DNA from: Doryteuthis pealeii
Lineage: Eukaryota; Mollusca; Cephalopoda; Myopsida; Loliginidae
Direction: 5' to 3'
DNA length: 64,000 bases
Assembly: GCA_023376005.1 (NCBI GenBank)
Contig: CM042181.1
Location: forward strand, 24,796,789-24,860,788
Each line of letters begins with the position of its first letter. Position 1 is the stretch's first letter. Shown here in pieces: positions 47,136 to 59,633 of this stretch. Both the position numbers and the translations under genes were made by a program. The notes under the pieces are model-generated. The model was not told the origin of the DNA. It was given only the letters and a program-made list of their open reading frames with translations, and ran no database searches.

Positions 47136-47580
47136 GAGGAAGAGTTAAAGAAATTAGTTTTTTCATTGTTTGCTTTGGTGTTTGATTTGGAATTTGTGAC
47201 ATGGGTTTTTCCAGTGTTTAGGATTTTTGGAATTGGTGGGCAGATCGATGATCTATGCAATGTTCTGTAAATTAGATACTAAAAGGTTAATAATAATAGC
47301 ATCTGTCTTATAATATGGTATCCATTAATCTCACAAGACTATGGATCTGTACCTAGATCTCAACACAACTTTCAACCAAGTTTGTATAGAAGACAGCCAA
47401 CTATGCTGTAGATCTCCTCTCTTTATGGCACTGATGATGTCCAAAAGAAGGACAGGAGCTATGGATATTAGTTTTAGTTTCAACATAATAGTTACCAAAT
47501 CCAAAATTTGACACTCCAACATGGCAAGTTACCCAGCCATGGGTGTGTGTGGGGGAGGTGAATGCAGTTTTTCTTCTCTT
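47132..47580. other. Non-coding; 47290-47530 possibly an old repeat
   Basis: Moderately balanced composition (ATCTCACAAGACTATGGATC, GGCACTGATGATGTCC). It resembles dispersed octopus repeats from memory, but no second copy is present here. Confidence 0.25.
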
Positions 47581-47742
47581 AAATTAGTTACCTTACCAAG
47601 GTTAGAGAGCTCAGTTTACCTTACTATTTACTTATAGCTAGAAGGAGAGATGGATTTACCCAATGAATTACAGACAGCCACATCCAGAATTTGAACCTGG
47701 CTTGCAAAATCCACATTTATGTAACCATTACACCACCAGAGC
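47581..47742 (-). repeat. tRNA-derived SINE, clear pol III boxes
   Basis: Minus strand GAGGCTCTGGTGGTGTAATG then GTTACATAAATG (A box), and CCAGGTTCAAATTCTGG (B box), with tRNA-like spacing. The body runs to about 47581 with TAAACTGAGCTCTCTAACC. Confidence 0.6.
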
Positions 47743-48692
47743 CTCTTATTATTTTATGATTGTTTCATTTACAATATAAAATCTATATGCAAATGCTTAT
47801 GGGACAGTAAGAAAATATAAAGAATATACTGTAATAAAAGTTATGCAACAGATATTTTGATCATAGCAACCTAATTTTTTATCATTTTCTTTGGGATATT
47901 TCAATTATTTTTGTATTTTACAGCAAAAATGACATAAATGTTCTAATTTAGTGAATTCCAAAAATGGGATGTGATTTGATATTGAGCATAGTAACCTCAG
48001 AGGATATAAAAGAAAAATATGTTTCTTTAAGAAAATCTCATACTTCAACCTTTTTTGTTTTGGTCTTTTTTTTTTTCTTTTTTTTTTAAATATTTGCTTT
48101 CTACTGTTTTTGTTTTGTTTTTTCCTGTTGTAAAATATTCCTTTATTTTTTTTCTTAAAAGATAATTTTATACAGAAAACTTTTTTTTTTCTTTCCTTTT
48201 TGGATCATCTGAAAGAAACATGCTTACATACACTCATAGTGTCAGATGTACATACACACATATGCACATAAAATGCTCAAAAAAATAAGACACAAAGCTA
48301 ACTAAATTGTTTGTTTGTTTGTTTTTTTCCTTGTTGACTGCATTAAGTATTGTTTCATATTGACCTTGGAAAAAGGCATGAACACAAATTTCCCCCTTTC
48401 CATGACTACTAAAGAGAAAACCTGTATTATACAAATTTTCCTCATAAGTATAAAGTCCCAAATAGAATTGAGTTCTTTTTAAATAATAGCAAACATTATC
48501 AAACACACTTACATAGCCATTTGAACACTTGCCATACACACACACTAATCATTCACACATAGTTGTATACTAAAAACATCTCCCAACTTACACTTATACA
48601 CACAAATAAATGTATAACACTTTATATATACATACATAATCATGCATTCATCTGTTATAAATTATGTAGATATATATCATAAATATATATAT
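47743..48692. other. Non-coding, nothing recognised
   Basis: AT-rich, T-runs at 48060-48200. The 103-codon minus-strand frame at 48234-48545 has no recognisable domain. Confidence 0.5.
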
Positions 48693-48900
48693 TGATAGAA
48701 AATAAAATGACAACACTCTGGAGATTTTGATGCAGATTTTGACCTGGATAAGAATTGAATAGATTTGTGCATTCCCTTATTTTGGAACATGTCCATATAT
48801 TGATCTGTATATGTGATTATTTACTGTAATTGAACTCTATCACTTAATCTTGAGAAAAACAAGATACATTTTCAGAGCATTGTAATTTTATTTTCTATCA
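48693..48900. mobile_element. MITE family Q, copy 1 (208 bp)
   Basis: TIRs of about 28 bases: TGATAGAAAATAAAATGACA at the left and TGATAGAAAATAAAATTACA on the opposite strand at the right, then CACTCTG versus TGCTCTG. The interior (ATTGATCTGTATATGTGATT) is similar to 52715-52760. Confidence 0.75.
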
Positions 48901-49847
48901 GTGTATATAAATGTTTGTACACACATGCAACATTATATATAGACAAGCAAAGATTATGTGAAAGATATCAAATATGCATATTTGTTTGTAACATCTCAGA
49001 CATCAATGTTGTATCCACACATGCAGGTGAAAATATTTAGCTGTGAAATACATCCACACACACACACCAATGAAAAAGTGTTCAAATGTGCTCAAAAAGA
49101 AGCAAGATGAATTTAGCTACGTACGACTACCTCCTGTCCACAAAGAAAGCAGATGAAGGAAGAAGAAGAAGAAAAAATGACCAATGATTTTAATGAGAGC
49201 CAAATATTAAAAACTGCACATTGACCAATGGTCATCAGCTGATTTCCAATTGGTTGAATGTGCACACAGTGAATAATTTTTTTTAATGGGGGGGGGGGTC
49301 TTTTTATTTTAGGCTGTAGGGTAAGCAAATGTAAGACAAATCCATGATGATTTTTTATTTCTTTATTTTTTACCCAGGCTAAAAGTTCAAAATTGTTATC
49401 AACATAAGTTTGTTATGATTATTTTATTGAATGGTTTAACATATCTATATAATAATTACCAATGTGAATTTATTTATTATCAAACTTTTTATCTCATTAC
49501 ATAATGATGTAGAAGTAATAATAGAATTTTATTAGCTGAATTTAAAATTAAAAAAATAACAAATAATAAAAACAAAAAATAAATTTATCCTTTCAGAGTA
49601 AGTAATTGTTGTTTTAACATAAGGTATTATAATCACTACATATAATTAATAAAACATCTCAGTCTTGTAATTATGGTGTATATAGTTATAAGAATTTCAT
49701 CTTTTTTATGGTTGGCTTTTGCAGGTGTTCAAGAATTTATCATTGCAATTATGATTGAACAACAAGGAAGAACTTTTCACAAATATTTCTCCCTTTTCTG
49801 AAAATACATTTCTTCAGTCACATTAATGGTAAGTAATAACCCTTGAT
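48901..49847. other. Non-coding, nothing recognised
   Basis: AT-rich; G-run at 49288-49298. Confidence 0.5.
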
Positions 49848-49848
49848 C

Positions 49849-49876
<28 letters not shown>
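49848..49876 (+). repeat. (TA)n at LINE 3' end
   Basis: About 14 TA units lie at the 3' side of the minus-strand LINE fragment. Confidence 0.9.
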
Positions 49877-49880
<4 letters not shown>

Positions 49881-50425
49881 TCAGGTTGTGCTGATAGCAT
49901 GGATATCCATGACTCTCTCTCCCAAACAAAAATTGTCCCTGGGAGGTTCTCCATACAGCATCCAGAATCTGCACAGAGCTGATTGCTATAGGGTTTTGCT
50001 GGTCAGCCCACACTGGTGAGTCCATGTATAAGTGTCTACAGGAGAATGTCACTTATGAGTTCATCCTTGCTTCTCCAGCAGTGTGCAGCATGTCTTGTTC
50101 ATCATACTTCGATGGTTTGTATGATTAAGGGCAAGTGGATAGCAGTTTTTTTGTGCTTCCAAGATTTGTTCAAGACAGCATGTAGCATCCTTGTGTAGCT
50201 TACATCTAGTTTTTTTCTATAAGTGCTTTGTTAGAGTTCAAGTGGTGCAGCTGTACATGGAAGAATTTTCACTTTATCTTATCAATGTGATTATATTTTT
50301 ATATGATTGATAATCTGTCTATAGCAGTCCATGCCTTTCCTATATGTATATTGCCATCGCTTTCTACAGATGAGATATTACTACCTATGTATGTGAACTG
50401 GTCTACTCATGTAGTGTGAGGATGC
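49877..50425 (-). mobile_element. LINE fragment, same family as 13590 and 20508
   Basis: Minus-strand pieces read FTYIGSNISSVESDGNIHIG, KAWTAIDRL, then KPSKYDEQDMLHTAGEARMN and SPVWADQQNPIAISSVQILD. Many stops and frameshifts. It covers more of the 3' part than 20508. The 3' end abuts (TA)n as in the 13590 copy. Confidence 0.75.
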
Positions 50426-52261
50426 CTACATCTTAGTAATCATCATATATATATATATAACTGATATGTGTTTGTATTCTCTCATATGTTACTACATCAC
50501 CACATGATGATAAAGTAAAAATAGAATTTTATGTTCTGTAAAAATGCTGAATTTAAAGAATGAAAAAATAAAACAAAAAAAATGCAACATCTCTTCAAAT
50601 GATTTTCCCTTAAATTTTCACTTGAAAATAAACCTGCTGATCTCTGAGATTTTTGATTTTATTTCTTTAAAAAATCTTATAGAAATTCAAATATGCGTGT
50701 GAATGTTGTCATAGTACAATTTCATCTATTGGGTTGAATTTTGTTGTTATGGTAACACATGCAATGCTCTTTGAAGATATCAAGAATTCTTTACATTACT
50801 ACAAAAAACAGAATTTAGAGAGAAAAAAATTGCTATTTAGTTTCTTTTCTTTAAAAAAAAAAAGAAAGAAAAGTTCTCTGCAATTCAAAGATATCTGAAT
50901 TTTTTTCACCGGTAATAACTAAGTTTTTTTGTAAGTTTTCAAAAAACCAACAATATAAACTATGTATGATCTTATTTAGCCAACAATCAATATTGAGAGA
51001 GAGTAAATAACATTAACAAAAAATGATTGAATAGAGTAACATAGAAATGAAACAACAAAAGTGTATACAAATAAAGTCTTCTGGAAAATTGACAACAATA
51101 TGGGTCATACAATTATTAACATTCTATTGAAATTCAATTGTAAAATGTAAGAAATAAGCAGAAATATTATATAACATTAATAAAACTTGTTTTGGTACAT
51201 CACAAGTTCATGAAATATCAGTACACAATGAATTTACAATGAACAAGAATCCCCCCCCCCAATTAGCATATTTAAAAACACTCAAAATAAAAAAATTAGC
51301 TTATTATATCAGAAAGGAGAAAAAAATAAAGACTTTGTATTTGTATACAAAAATGAAAAAATCGTTTTTTTTGTTGTTTTTAATTAAAAAAAAAATAAAA
51401 AAAAAATGGAATCATTAATTTTGACTAATATTTTCTTTCATCTTTTAAATTTCATTTGCTTTTTATTGCAACTCATTTTGGTTGTTATGTTTCCAACTGC
51501 AAAAGAACAAAACACATAGAAACAATAATAAAGGATAAACAAAGTGATGAGATGTTCATTGTAACAATGTGAGTTTCAATAAAAAAACTAAAAATGAAAG
51601 ATAGCACAAGTCAAAATAGATAATGATTGATCTATTATAAAAGTAAATCAAAAAAGTGGTTTCATTTTTTTTCTCTATGATTCTACATATGAGCAGGACA
51701 TATGAGTTTGGCATTATGACATTATGGACACAACATGAAAAATACTAAAAAGAGTTTTTTCATTATCCAAACAAATATCCTGTTTATGTTAATTCCTCTT
51801 CTCAATATTTACAAATGATTACAAATTGGATTTGATTTTTTTTTTCAAATGAATTCAAAAGTGATGCAATCAAAAGTTTTAAAAACAAAATAGGATAAAA
51901 TCAATTCCAAATGTCTCCAGACATAGAAGCAACTAAAGTAAGTTGATCCATAATATTTTGTCTTAATACAGAAAACTGGATAGAAAATTCTGATTAACAA
52001 TTATTCATTTTTTTAACTAGTTTTTCTTTCATTTTATTTTTATTGCAACTATCATGTTGTTATTCTACAATCATAAAATAAGCGGTGGGATTGGTGGGGA
52101 AAAGACCAAGTGCCACAAGTGAAATTTTATCTTGTATACTTCATCCTTGGAAACCTGTCTTTCCATCACAAATCTTACTGGCTTGGCTAGGAAAACTTCA
52201 CCAACAAACTTTATCAAAAAAAAAAAATATATAAAAAAAAGTAGACATGTGTCTATACTGA
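50426..52261. other. Non-coding, nothing recognised
   Basis: Very AT-rich, homopolymer runs (C10 at 51252). No exon or element ends seen. Confidence 0.5.
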
Positions 52262-52289
52262 GGCACAATAAAATTGCAACACCCTAAAG

Positions 52290-52359
52290 CAGTGGGGTGC
52301 CCAATACATCAATTGCGATCAATGGGTAGATTGCACGCTATCAAAAAGGGGGGGGGTTT

Positions 52360-52447
<88 letters not shown>

Positions 52448-52634
52448 TTAGTCTATCATCTATGCTACTTGATTGACATACAGGTTAGCCAGTCTGCTAT
52501 TACTTAAAACATATATAAAGTATCCTCAGTAGATATATAAATAAATATATTTAGCATTTTCTAATACAGGTGGATTATTTTGAGCTGATCATTTTAAAAG
52601 GAGCTTGCAAGTTGAAAAAGGATGTTCAACCCTG
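52290..52634. mobile_element. Non-autonomous hAT element nested in MITE Q
   Basis: Starts CAGTGGGGTGCCCAATACAT and ends on the opposite strand as CAGGGTTGAACATCC, a hAT-type terminus. Flanks CCCTAAAG (52282-52289) and CTCTAAAT (52635-52642) agree at six of eight bases, as expected for an aged eight-base hAT target duplication. GATTGCACGCTATC and GGAGCTTGCAAGTTGAAAAA inside are typical of this element type as I recall it. A (TA)n-(GA)n array occupies the middle. Confidence 0.7.
52362..52445 (+). repeat. (TA)n-(GA)n compound microsatellite
   Basis: About 25 TA units then 17 GA units, preceded by a nine-G run. Confidence 0.95.
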
Positions 52635-52810
52635 CTCTAAATGATGATACCAACTTTGATCTAGTTATAATATGTGCACAGTGTGTAAATACTGTCAACT
52701 GATACACCCTTTTGAAACTGTGCATGTATTGAGCTTTATATGTGATCATTGACTGTACATTTAATTTTGAATAAATTGAAAAATATATTCCGGTGTTGCA
52801 ATTCGATACC

Positions 52811-53298
52811 TTGCTTCTCTACTATGTAGCCATCTTGTTCATTTATATAAACTTGATATATTAGATGTAATAATCTATAATTTTCTGATACAAATCATTG
52901 TCAATCATTTTAATTTTTATTAAATGGTGAATTTGAATGATATCTCTTTATCTTCATGGTCAAACCTAGTAAAGGTTTCTGTTAAAAAAAGACAAATTCC
53001 CAAGGATTCAAATCTTATTTTCAATTTATTCTTTATTTTTGTCATATGCTATTTGTTTAAAAATCACAGAATAAGAAACAGAGAAAATAAAAAGAAAGAG
53101 AAATAAGGTGAAAGAATAAACAGTCCAAAATTAATAATGATTAAAAACATTTCATCTGAGAAATTTATAAACTATCAATTTGTATTATATAAGAATTGTC
53201 AATATAAATCTGATTTGTTTTTCAATAGTACAAGGAGACATATTCATAGACACAATAACAATAACAAAAATAAAAAATAAAAATAAATAAAAATATGC
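52811..53298. other. Non-coding, nothing recognised
   Basis: AT-rich spacer. Confidence 0.5.
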
Positions 53299-53339
53299 AT
53301 TTTTCTTAAGGTAATTTGGGTAATTACCTTAAGAAAAAT
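53299..53339. repeat. Perfect short palindrome, 18-bp arms
   Basis: ATTTTTCTTAAGGTAATT and its exact complement around TGGGT. Confidence 0.9.
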
Positions 53340-54959
53340 ACACAGAATTTTTAAATCATAATTTTTACTCTTATCTTTATTTGTGGTTTATTTATTAATT
53401 CTCTTAGATGTAAAAGATATTCATTATATAATAAGTTTGCAATAATTAGAGAATTGTTGTATTTTGTAAGGAAACAATGAAATTAAATAAAGAGGTGGTT
53501 AACTAATTATTTATTAATTATTGGTTATTTAATTTTATAAAAATCTTTTTAAAATATCATTTGGATTCTAAAAATATTTACTTTTCTAACTCTAACTAAT
53601 AAAAAGAATAATACTACTACTAATTACTTAAATTTGTGTCAAGTTTTAATTCAACCAAGTATGTTATACTTTGCACTTTAAATGTAGATGTTTTGTCAAG
53701 TGAGTATTTTTTCTAGATCCAAATCATAAAATGAATTTTAATAAGATTTAAGACATAGGAAATTCTCTAATTGATTGATTGAATAACATTTATTTGATCA
53801 AAATTCTTAAGTGAACATAAGATATTCTGAAAAAGAAAAATGTTCAAATAATTGGCCTGCATATATGTTGTTTACTCAAACAGAACACCTATATTAACAA
53901 GGATCCCCTACCTGCACTATACGACATTTTCTATTATGAATGTATGAAACCCTTAAGAAATGCTGACCCACATAAGAGAATCAGGGCTGTGACAGAAGAC
54001 TTAACCTAAATTCATCAATTAATGTGAATGAGGAAATATCTTTGAAGAGACAGATGGATAAGCAGGCAGAGAAGGGTTGGGCAGCAGAGTGCCCATTCAT
54101 GTCTGTGTGCTTCCAGACTGGGCGATGAGGAACTTTAAAGACTGATGATGGTTTATTAGGACAGAAACTAATTGCCCTGTAGTGGAAAGAACAAAGAGAA
54201 AAGAAGAAAGAGAAGGGGGAAAAAAAAAGATGAGAGAAAAAGGTGATGGGGTGGATCAGGTAGGATTTGGTTTGATTGCAGGCAAAAACTGGAGTCCAGT
54301 TAAAGGGAAAAGTGTTCAACCAGGCCAGATAAAAGGAAAAAGAAAGAGAGTGAGAGATAAGTTATCAGTACTTGCTTACATGAATGAACACAATAAACCA
54401 AATGGCTGCATAATTGAGTACAAAAAAGCTTTGCTGATTTTTCACAGCATTCATAATCATATCTTTTTTATTTTAAAAATATAATCTTTTCAAGAAAAGA
54501 GAAAGTTTTAAAACCGGTTAAAGTAGAAAAATGATAGTATAACATTAATTATTTCTAATCCTCAATGCTTGCTTAACAATTATAGAATGATGATGATGAT
54601 GATGTGGGTATTGCAATAAAATGCTAATAAAAACAAACAAATTAATAACTGACAAAGCTTTGTCTTAGAAATTTAAATCCTATTACATCCAATACTAATG
54701 GTGTGAAATGTAAACATTGGAGGGAATGCTAAAAATGTTCTGGGCCTAACCAAGAAAGGGATTACCAAGATCCTAGTAAATGCTATTCTACATATTCATC
54801 CTGTAGTAGTTGGCATATTGTTTCTACAGTTGATTTTAACTCAAAAAATAATTCCCTTCTTGGCAAGGCTGAGGACTTTTCAGCACATTCTTATATGTAA
54901 GAGTTGGTGTTCACAAAAGTAAAGAACCTAGCTATATGGATACATTTGATTAAGGCCTT
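53340..54959. other. Non-coding; 53940-54360 repeat-poor and less AT-rich
   Basis: The 53940-54360 part (GGATAAGCAGGCAGAGAAGG, CAGACTGGGCGATGAGG, ACTAATTGCCCTG) stands out from its AT-rich flanks. The two opposite frames there (112 and 100 codons) have no recognisable domain. It could be a conserved regulatory stretch. (ATG)n at 54587-54604. Confidence 0.3.
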
Positions 54960-55075
54960 AAATTTTGATTGGTAAGCAATTGTTAAGGAAAGGAAAACTC
55001 TGAAATAAAGAGGATGCAAATTCAAATCTCACTGGTGGTACATAGTCTTTATTTATGATTTGCATTTAACAATTA
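54960..55075 (+). repeat. tRNA-like SINE head
   Basis: ATTGGTAAGCAATTGTTAAG as a poor A box and GCAAATTCAAATCTCACTGG as a fair B box. Confidence 0.35.
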
Positions 55076-55139
55076 TAATATGATAATTTGGTTGTTGCAA
55101 TAAAAAGCAACAGAAATAAGATTTAAGAAATTCAAGTAA

Positions 55140-55400
55140 AAAAAACTGATAACTGGAAAATACCTCATCTAAAAAAGCTACACAACTTGCAAGGTTCTGG
55201 GTTTAACATTGGCTCTTGCTAACTGTGCATGAATAACACAGCTTGGGTAATCTGATCTGTATGATAAAGCAGTATTTGGGAGCTGACAGTAGGTATTCAG
55301 CAAAAAAATCTCCCTGGTCTAGCACTAGCAAAAAGGAGATAGACTCCTTCACTGTTAGGCTGATACAGACAATTCTACTGACTTTTACTTTTTCTAGTCT
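55140..55400 (+). repeat. SINE family B, copy 2
   Basis: GGTTCTGGGTTTAACATTGG (B-box region), then CACAGCTTGGGTAATCTGAT, TTGGGAGCTGACAGTAGG, AAATCTCCCTGGTCTAGCAC, TAGCAAAAAGGAGATAGACT and ACTGTTAGGCTGATACAGAC, colinear with the minus-strand copy at 46520-46725. Confidence 0.65.
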
Positions 55401-55574
55401 ACTAATTTGACAGGGAGAGGTCAAATAGGTTTGAAAATAATTAGTATTAGATGGAATACTTGAAACTATATAACTGTGTGCAAATAAAGGGTTAATATCA
55501 GTAATTAGGAATAATTACTTGAAACTATAAAATTGTTTGTAAAAAAGAAAGAAAAAAAAATTAATGGAATGAGA
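55401..55574. other. Short imperfect local duplication
   Basis: TACTTGAAACTATAWAA occurs at 55456 and 55515 with CTGTGTGCAAATAAAGGGTT-like context; minor. Confidence 0.4.
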
Positions 55575-55720
55575 AGTCTAACCCAATGTATTAAATAAAG
55601 GGTCAGTTTGAAGTTTCGTGAAGGCTCCCAATTATGACAAGAAGGTTCCAGAGTTCAACAAGAAACACCTAAAGAATAACCAAAAATATCTAAATAATAC
55701 AAAAAAAAAGTCCGACTTTG
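55575..55720 (+). repeat. Family Y fragment (single arm)
   Basis: TTAAATAAAGGGTCAGTTTG, GTGAAGGCTCCCAATTATGA and GACAAGAAGGTTCCAGAG match the right arm of the foldback at 30815-30900. Confidence 0.65.
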
Positions 55721-56551
55721 GAATTAATTAACCCAACAATGGTTGACATGCTATAAAACTAACTAACATGTGGTAGCACTTTCCCCCATTACTGCTATTT
55801 TAATCAATGAGCCTTACTTAGATGTTATCATTTTTATCCTCAAAATTCACCCTAAGTGGATGCTGTAATCTAAATGACTATTTTGAATATCTTAAGCTTT
55901 CATAAGCTATTCTGTTTTTTCTTTATTATCAGAATTATCAAATGTTGTTCAATTGACCCATGTGCAGAAGGGTAAGATAAGCTATTAACCAAAATAAAAA
56001 GGAAGGAAGGAAGAATTTCTATCAAAAAAAGATAAATAAAGATGAAATCAGGAAGACTCTCAAAAAAGAGGAGAAAAAAAAAGATAGAAAAGGGCAGCAT
56101 GAAAACATCAGGGATTTTTGTATTGTCAGCTGTGATGTAATTTTTGTAAAAGGTGGAGATGTAAAAGCAATCCTATCATTTTGTAAAACATCTGGTAAAC
56201 ATACTGATCTCTTCTTTTTTTTGCTTATGTTTTTCTTTTTTCTTTCTAAAATAAGATGAACAACTACAACATCTGTACATACAAATTAACCCATTACACA
56301 CAGTTATACTTGAAAGAGATGAAAGTGAAAGTCTAGAGGAAATCTCTAAAAATAAAGCAAATAAAGACGATGGTCAGAGAAAGAAATGGTCTTGATTAGA
56401 GAAATAAGGGTCAGTTGAAATGAAGTGGGAAGAATGAATCAAGTAAAGCAAAAATTAACCTTGGATCAACTGAGAAGATCAATTTAGAATTAATGTTGAT
56501 AAATAAATTATTCAGGTTAATAAAGTGAGAATAATTTAATAATATGGAATG
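55721..56551. other. Non-coding, nothing recognised
   Basis: AT-rich, purine-rich around 55990-56090. Confidence 0.5.
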
Positions 56552-56556
56552 ATGAA

Positions 56557-56590
<34 letters not shown>

Positions 56591-56601
56591 GTGTTGGTGG
56601 T
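56552..56601 (+). repeat. (GAT)n-(GGT)n trinucleotide array
   Basis: About 13 GAT-type units then GGTGTTGGTGGTGGTG. Confidence 0.9.
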
Positions 56602-56926
56602 GGTGTGATCACATACAAAATACACAGACACACAATCCTCTTGATAACTTTTATTTTCATTATTTCAAATTTCCAAACTACTAGACAATCTTTTAAACCA
56701 TTGAGTTCCAATTAGAATATATATAAACTAGAAAGAGTAATTATTCACAGTATCATCACTGTTAAAGTTTCATTTACAAAAAAAAAATATTGCTACAATC
56801 ATCAGACAGAATATAAATAATTTGGTGACAAGATCAAACATTAAATAAATGTGGTAATGGATGAAGAAAGGAAAAAAGAAATGAAGTAAGGGGTAGGTAA
56901 AGGAGAAACAATAAGAGATTGTGTGA

Positions 56927-56927
<1 letters not shown>

Positions 56928-56970
<43 letters not shown>

Positions 56971-56989
56971 AGAGAGAGAGAGAGAGAGA
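56928..56989 (+). repeat. (GT)n-(GA)n compound microsatellite
   Basis: About 17 GT units, CT, then about 10 GA units. Confidence 0.95.
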
Positions 56990-58277
56990 TTTTTCATAAT
57001 CATGTCATGACCAACATATGGCAACCTAACTGTTCTGATTTGACTCTCTTAGACTATTATGTAGGGGTCAAAATTGAAAGGAAGACCAAATATCAAGGAC
57101 ATGTTAGAGGACAACATTAGAGACCATGAACCAAGATGGCCAACATGAACCACTTGATTCAGTCACTTCAGAGGTTTTATTGAATAATCTCTTTCTGTCT
57201 TGCTAAGTTGTACATTTTTTAATATGATTTTTTCTATTGGATATTTGTTTTCTTTACATTATTCTTAATTACCTGTGCACAATGTATTTCTCTTTACACA
57301 GACACATATTAATATTCTGTTTCATAGATACATAATATAATTTCTGTGTTTGGCATTTTTTGCAGTTTTAGGCCATTTTTGACAAGTTTCATAAACTGAC
57401 TGAGTGTTGATTAATTCCGGGGGGGGGGGATAATAAGTAAGAAAAATTGACAGAAAAGGGTTATGAAAATCAAAATTCTAGTTGCTGAAATATGATCAAT
57501 GAATGATATTCATTGATTATTTACAATTCACTATCTTTTGTTGCTTTTATATTAACCAATCAAAATCAGTAAATCAAGAAAAAAAGTTATAAGCATTAGT
57601 TATTAATCAATGTCAATAAAAAAAAAACTTCCATTGAAAAGATCTTCAATATTTGTGTTTGCACTTTGTAGTTAACTAAACAGAGGAAATTAGTTTTTCA
57701 GAATTGTCTTTAGCAAGAAAATAGAGACATATAAAATGGCTACCAGAATCAAGACATCAGTACAATCTACAATTAAGATTCATTTCAGTAATTCAATGAA
57801 ATATGAAAAGAGGAATCAATTTCAGTGATATCAGACTACAAAATTGATTCCTCATCTGGAAGTGATTCATTTATATCATCAGAGTGTTCAGTTATTCATC
57901 TACATGCTTACAAACAGGATGATGATAAATTACTCAAAACTACTAAACAGATGGGAAGACTTTTTTTCCCCTTCTTTTTATCTGAATTACGATCTGTTGT
58001 AAATTATACTTAGCAAAGTTTTTCATTTCCTTACACAACAGGTATCTAGTGTCTGCATCCAAGCATTTAGTCATTTGAGGCACTAATGAGCCGAAACATC
58101 TTAGCAAGACACATTATACAATCCTTGCTTGTATTCATATTATTCATCATACTATTATGAAAATTATCAAAGGTTACCCAGCATCGATATCATTACAAAA
58201 ATTCAATTCTATTATATAGATATCACTATTAAACTTGTATGGTAATGGTTATTTAATGAGAGACTATAAATATTTTG
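56990..58277. other. Non-coding; 58020-58150 may be an old repeat
   Basis: CATTTGAGGCACTAATGAGC then CGAAACATCTTAG at 58070 looks like a dispersed repeat but has no partner here. G10 run at 57420. Confidence 0.3.
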
Positions 58278-58323
58278 ATGCTGCTTCCAAAATTTGTTCA
58301 AGACAGCATTCAGCATCCTTGTA

Positions 58324-58376
<53 letters not shown>
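58278..58376 (-). mobile_element. Small LINE scrap fused to (TA)n
   Basis: 58278-58322 (CTTCCAAAATTTGTTCAAGA, CAGCATTCAGCATCCTTGT) matches 50157-50195 of the LINE. About 25 TA units with one break follow at 58323-58376. Confidence 0.6.
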
Positions 58377-58379
<3 letters not shown>

Positions 58380-58543
58380 TTTAATTTAGATAATTTGGTG
58401 ACATGATAATAAAAGTAAGATGTAATAGGTTGTACTGAATTATTAAGAAACCAACACAACTTCTTGAAACAACAGCAGAAATCTCATCAAAGGAATAAAT
58501 ACATGGTAGTCTCCCATGTAAGATACTCTGGACCCTTCTTAAA
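58377..58543. other. Spacer before retroelement frame
   Basis: No distinct feature; may be decayed retroelement sequence. Confidence 0.4.
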
Positions 58544-59125
58544 ATGGACAAGAGAGGAACTCACATATATAGACCATACAACAAGGAAATTGATGACAAT
58601 GTACAAAAGGCAGTACACTTAAGGAATGGAAGATTTCATGTAACAAGAAAAGGAGGAAAAAGAGAACTTGCCAGTATTGAGTATTGTATGGATACAATAA
58701 TTCAGAGACTCGAAAAATATACAAAAAAGAGCAAAGAAAGACTGACTATAGCAGCCAGCAACAGCAATATCAACAAAAATAACAAAAATGTAAATAAAAA
58801 CAATTATATGGATACTTCAGGTAACAAACTATGGAAATTGCATAAGATGACCTAGACATGGCTAAGAAAGAGAACTGAATCTCTTGATAGCAGTACAAAA
58901 TAATGTCATAAGAACTAAATATATGAAAGCAAAAACTGATAATACACAGAAGAATAGTAAGTGTAGGTTATGTGGTAATAGAAATGAAATAATCACATAA
59001 GTGAATGCAACAAACTGGCACAAAAGGAATACAAAAATAGGTATGATTGAGTAAGAAAGGTAATCCACTGAGAATTGTGCAAGAGATCAAAATTTAGCCA
59101 TGTACAAACCAGAATCTGTCTTATA
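58544..59125 (+). pseudogene. Second retroelement lineage, zinc-knuckle end of RT polyprotein, broken
   Basis: The plus-strand frame 58544-58855 reads MDKRGTHIYRPYNKEIDDNV ... GKRELASIEYCMDTIIQRLE ... SKERLTIAASNSN, then stops. Downstream in shifted frames: TESLDSST, KCRLCGNRNE (C-x2-C zinc-knuckle start), HWELCKRSKF and MYKPESVL. I recognise this series from reverse-transcriptase-derived proteins common in octopus. Stops and frameshifts after codon 103 make it non-functional. The ATG is probably incidental, as the family continues upstream. Confidence 0.7.
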
Positions 59126-59323
59126 ATAAGAATTTAAAACAAAAAGTTTTGCAGATATTAGTGAACTTCAATGATATTTCAGTTTTAGTTAGAAAAGAAA
59201 AAAATGATCCATTCCTTTCCTTCATTTTTTCTTTTGTTGAACAGAAATGATATCTTTGACATTCATATTGGGGCTATTGTAACTCATTTCTGTTAGGATT
59301 CCTTCGAAAGAATTCTGGCAGGT
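59126..59323. other. Spacer, nothing recognised
   Basis: AT-rich. Confidence 0.5.
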
Positions 59324-59631
59324 GCCAAAGTATCCAATAGACATTTTAATATCAACCTTAATGATAAACCTCAATTTTAAATTAATCACAGGTTTATTAG
59401 AAGCTGTTAGTTAAGTTGTTGAATGTTTAGTATAACCATAACTTGTTGAAAATTTACATAACAAAAATACATACATTATCTAACCACAAAAACATTTAAA
59501 GTCAGAACTCATAGACATAATAAATAATGCTTTATCTAATGAGAACTTAATAATATTAAGATAATATTACATCCAATAAGTTGAGGTTTATCATTAAGGC
59601 TGATATTAAAATGTTGATTGGATACTTTGGC
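59324..59631. mobile_element. MITE-like element with about 58-bp TIRs
   Basis: Left GCCAAAGTATCCAATAGACA ... CCTTAATGATAAACCTCAA and its reverse complement at 59575-59631, about 90 percent alike. About 190 bases lie between. No coding frame. Confidence 0.8.
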
Positions 59632-59633
59632 AA

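Larger units (their letters stand above)
52262..52810. mobile_element. MITE family Q copy 2, split by a hAT element
   Basis: Left TIR core AATTGCAACACC (52272-52283) and its exact complement at 52792-52803. Sequence after the inserted element (52643 on) matches the interior of 48693-48900: CATGTATTGAGCTTTATATG and TGATCATTGACTGTA. Confidence 0.6.

Noticed and set aside
48234..48545. 103-codon minus-strand frame
   Set aside because: No recognisable domain, AT-driven composition, (CA)-type sequence at one end.
53981..54484. 112-codon minus and 100-codon plus frames
   Set aside because: Overlap each other on opposite strands; compositions (FSFFFSL, KRKEERE) come from a purine-rich segment.
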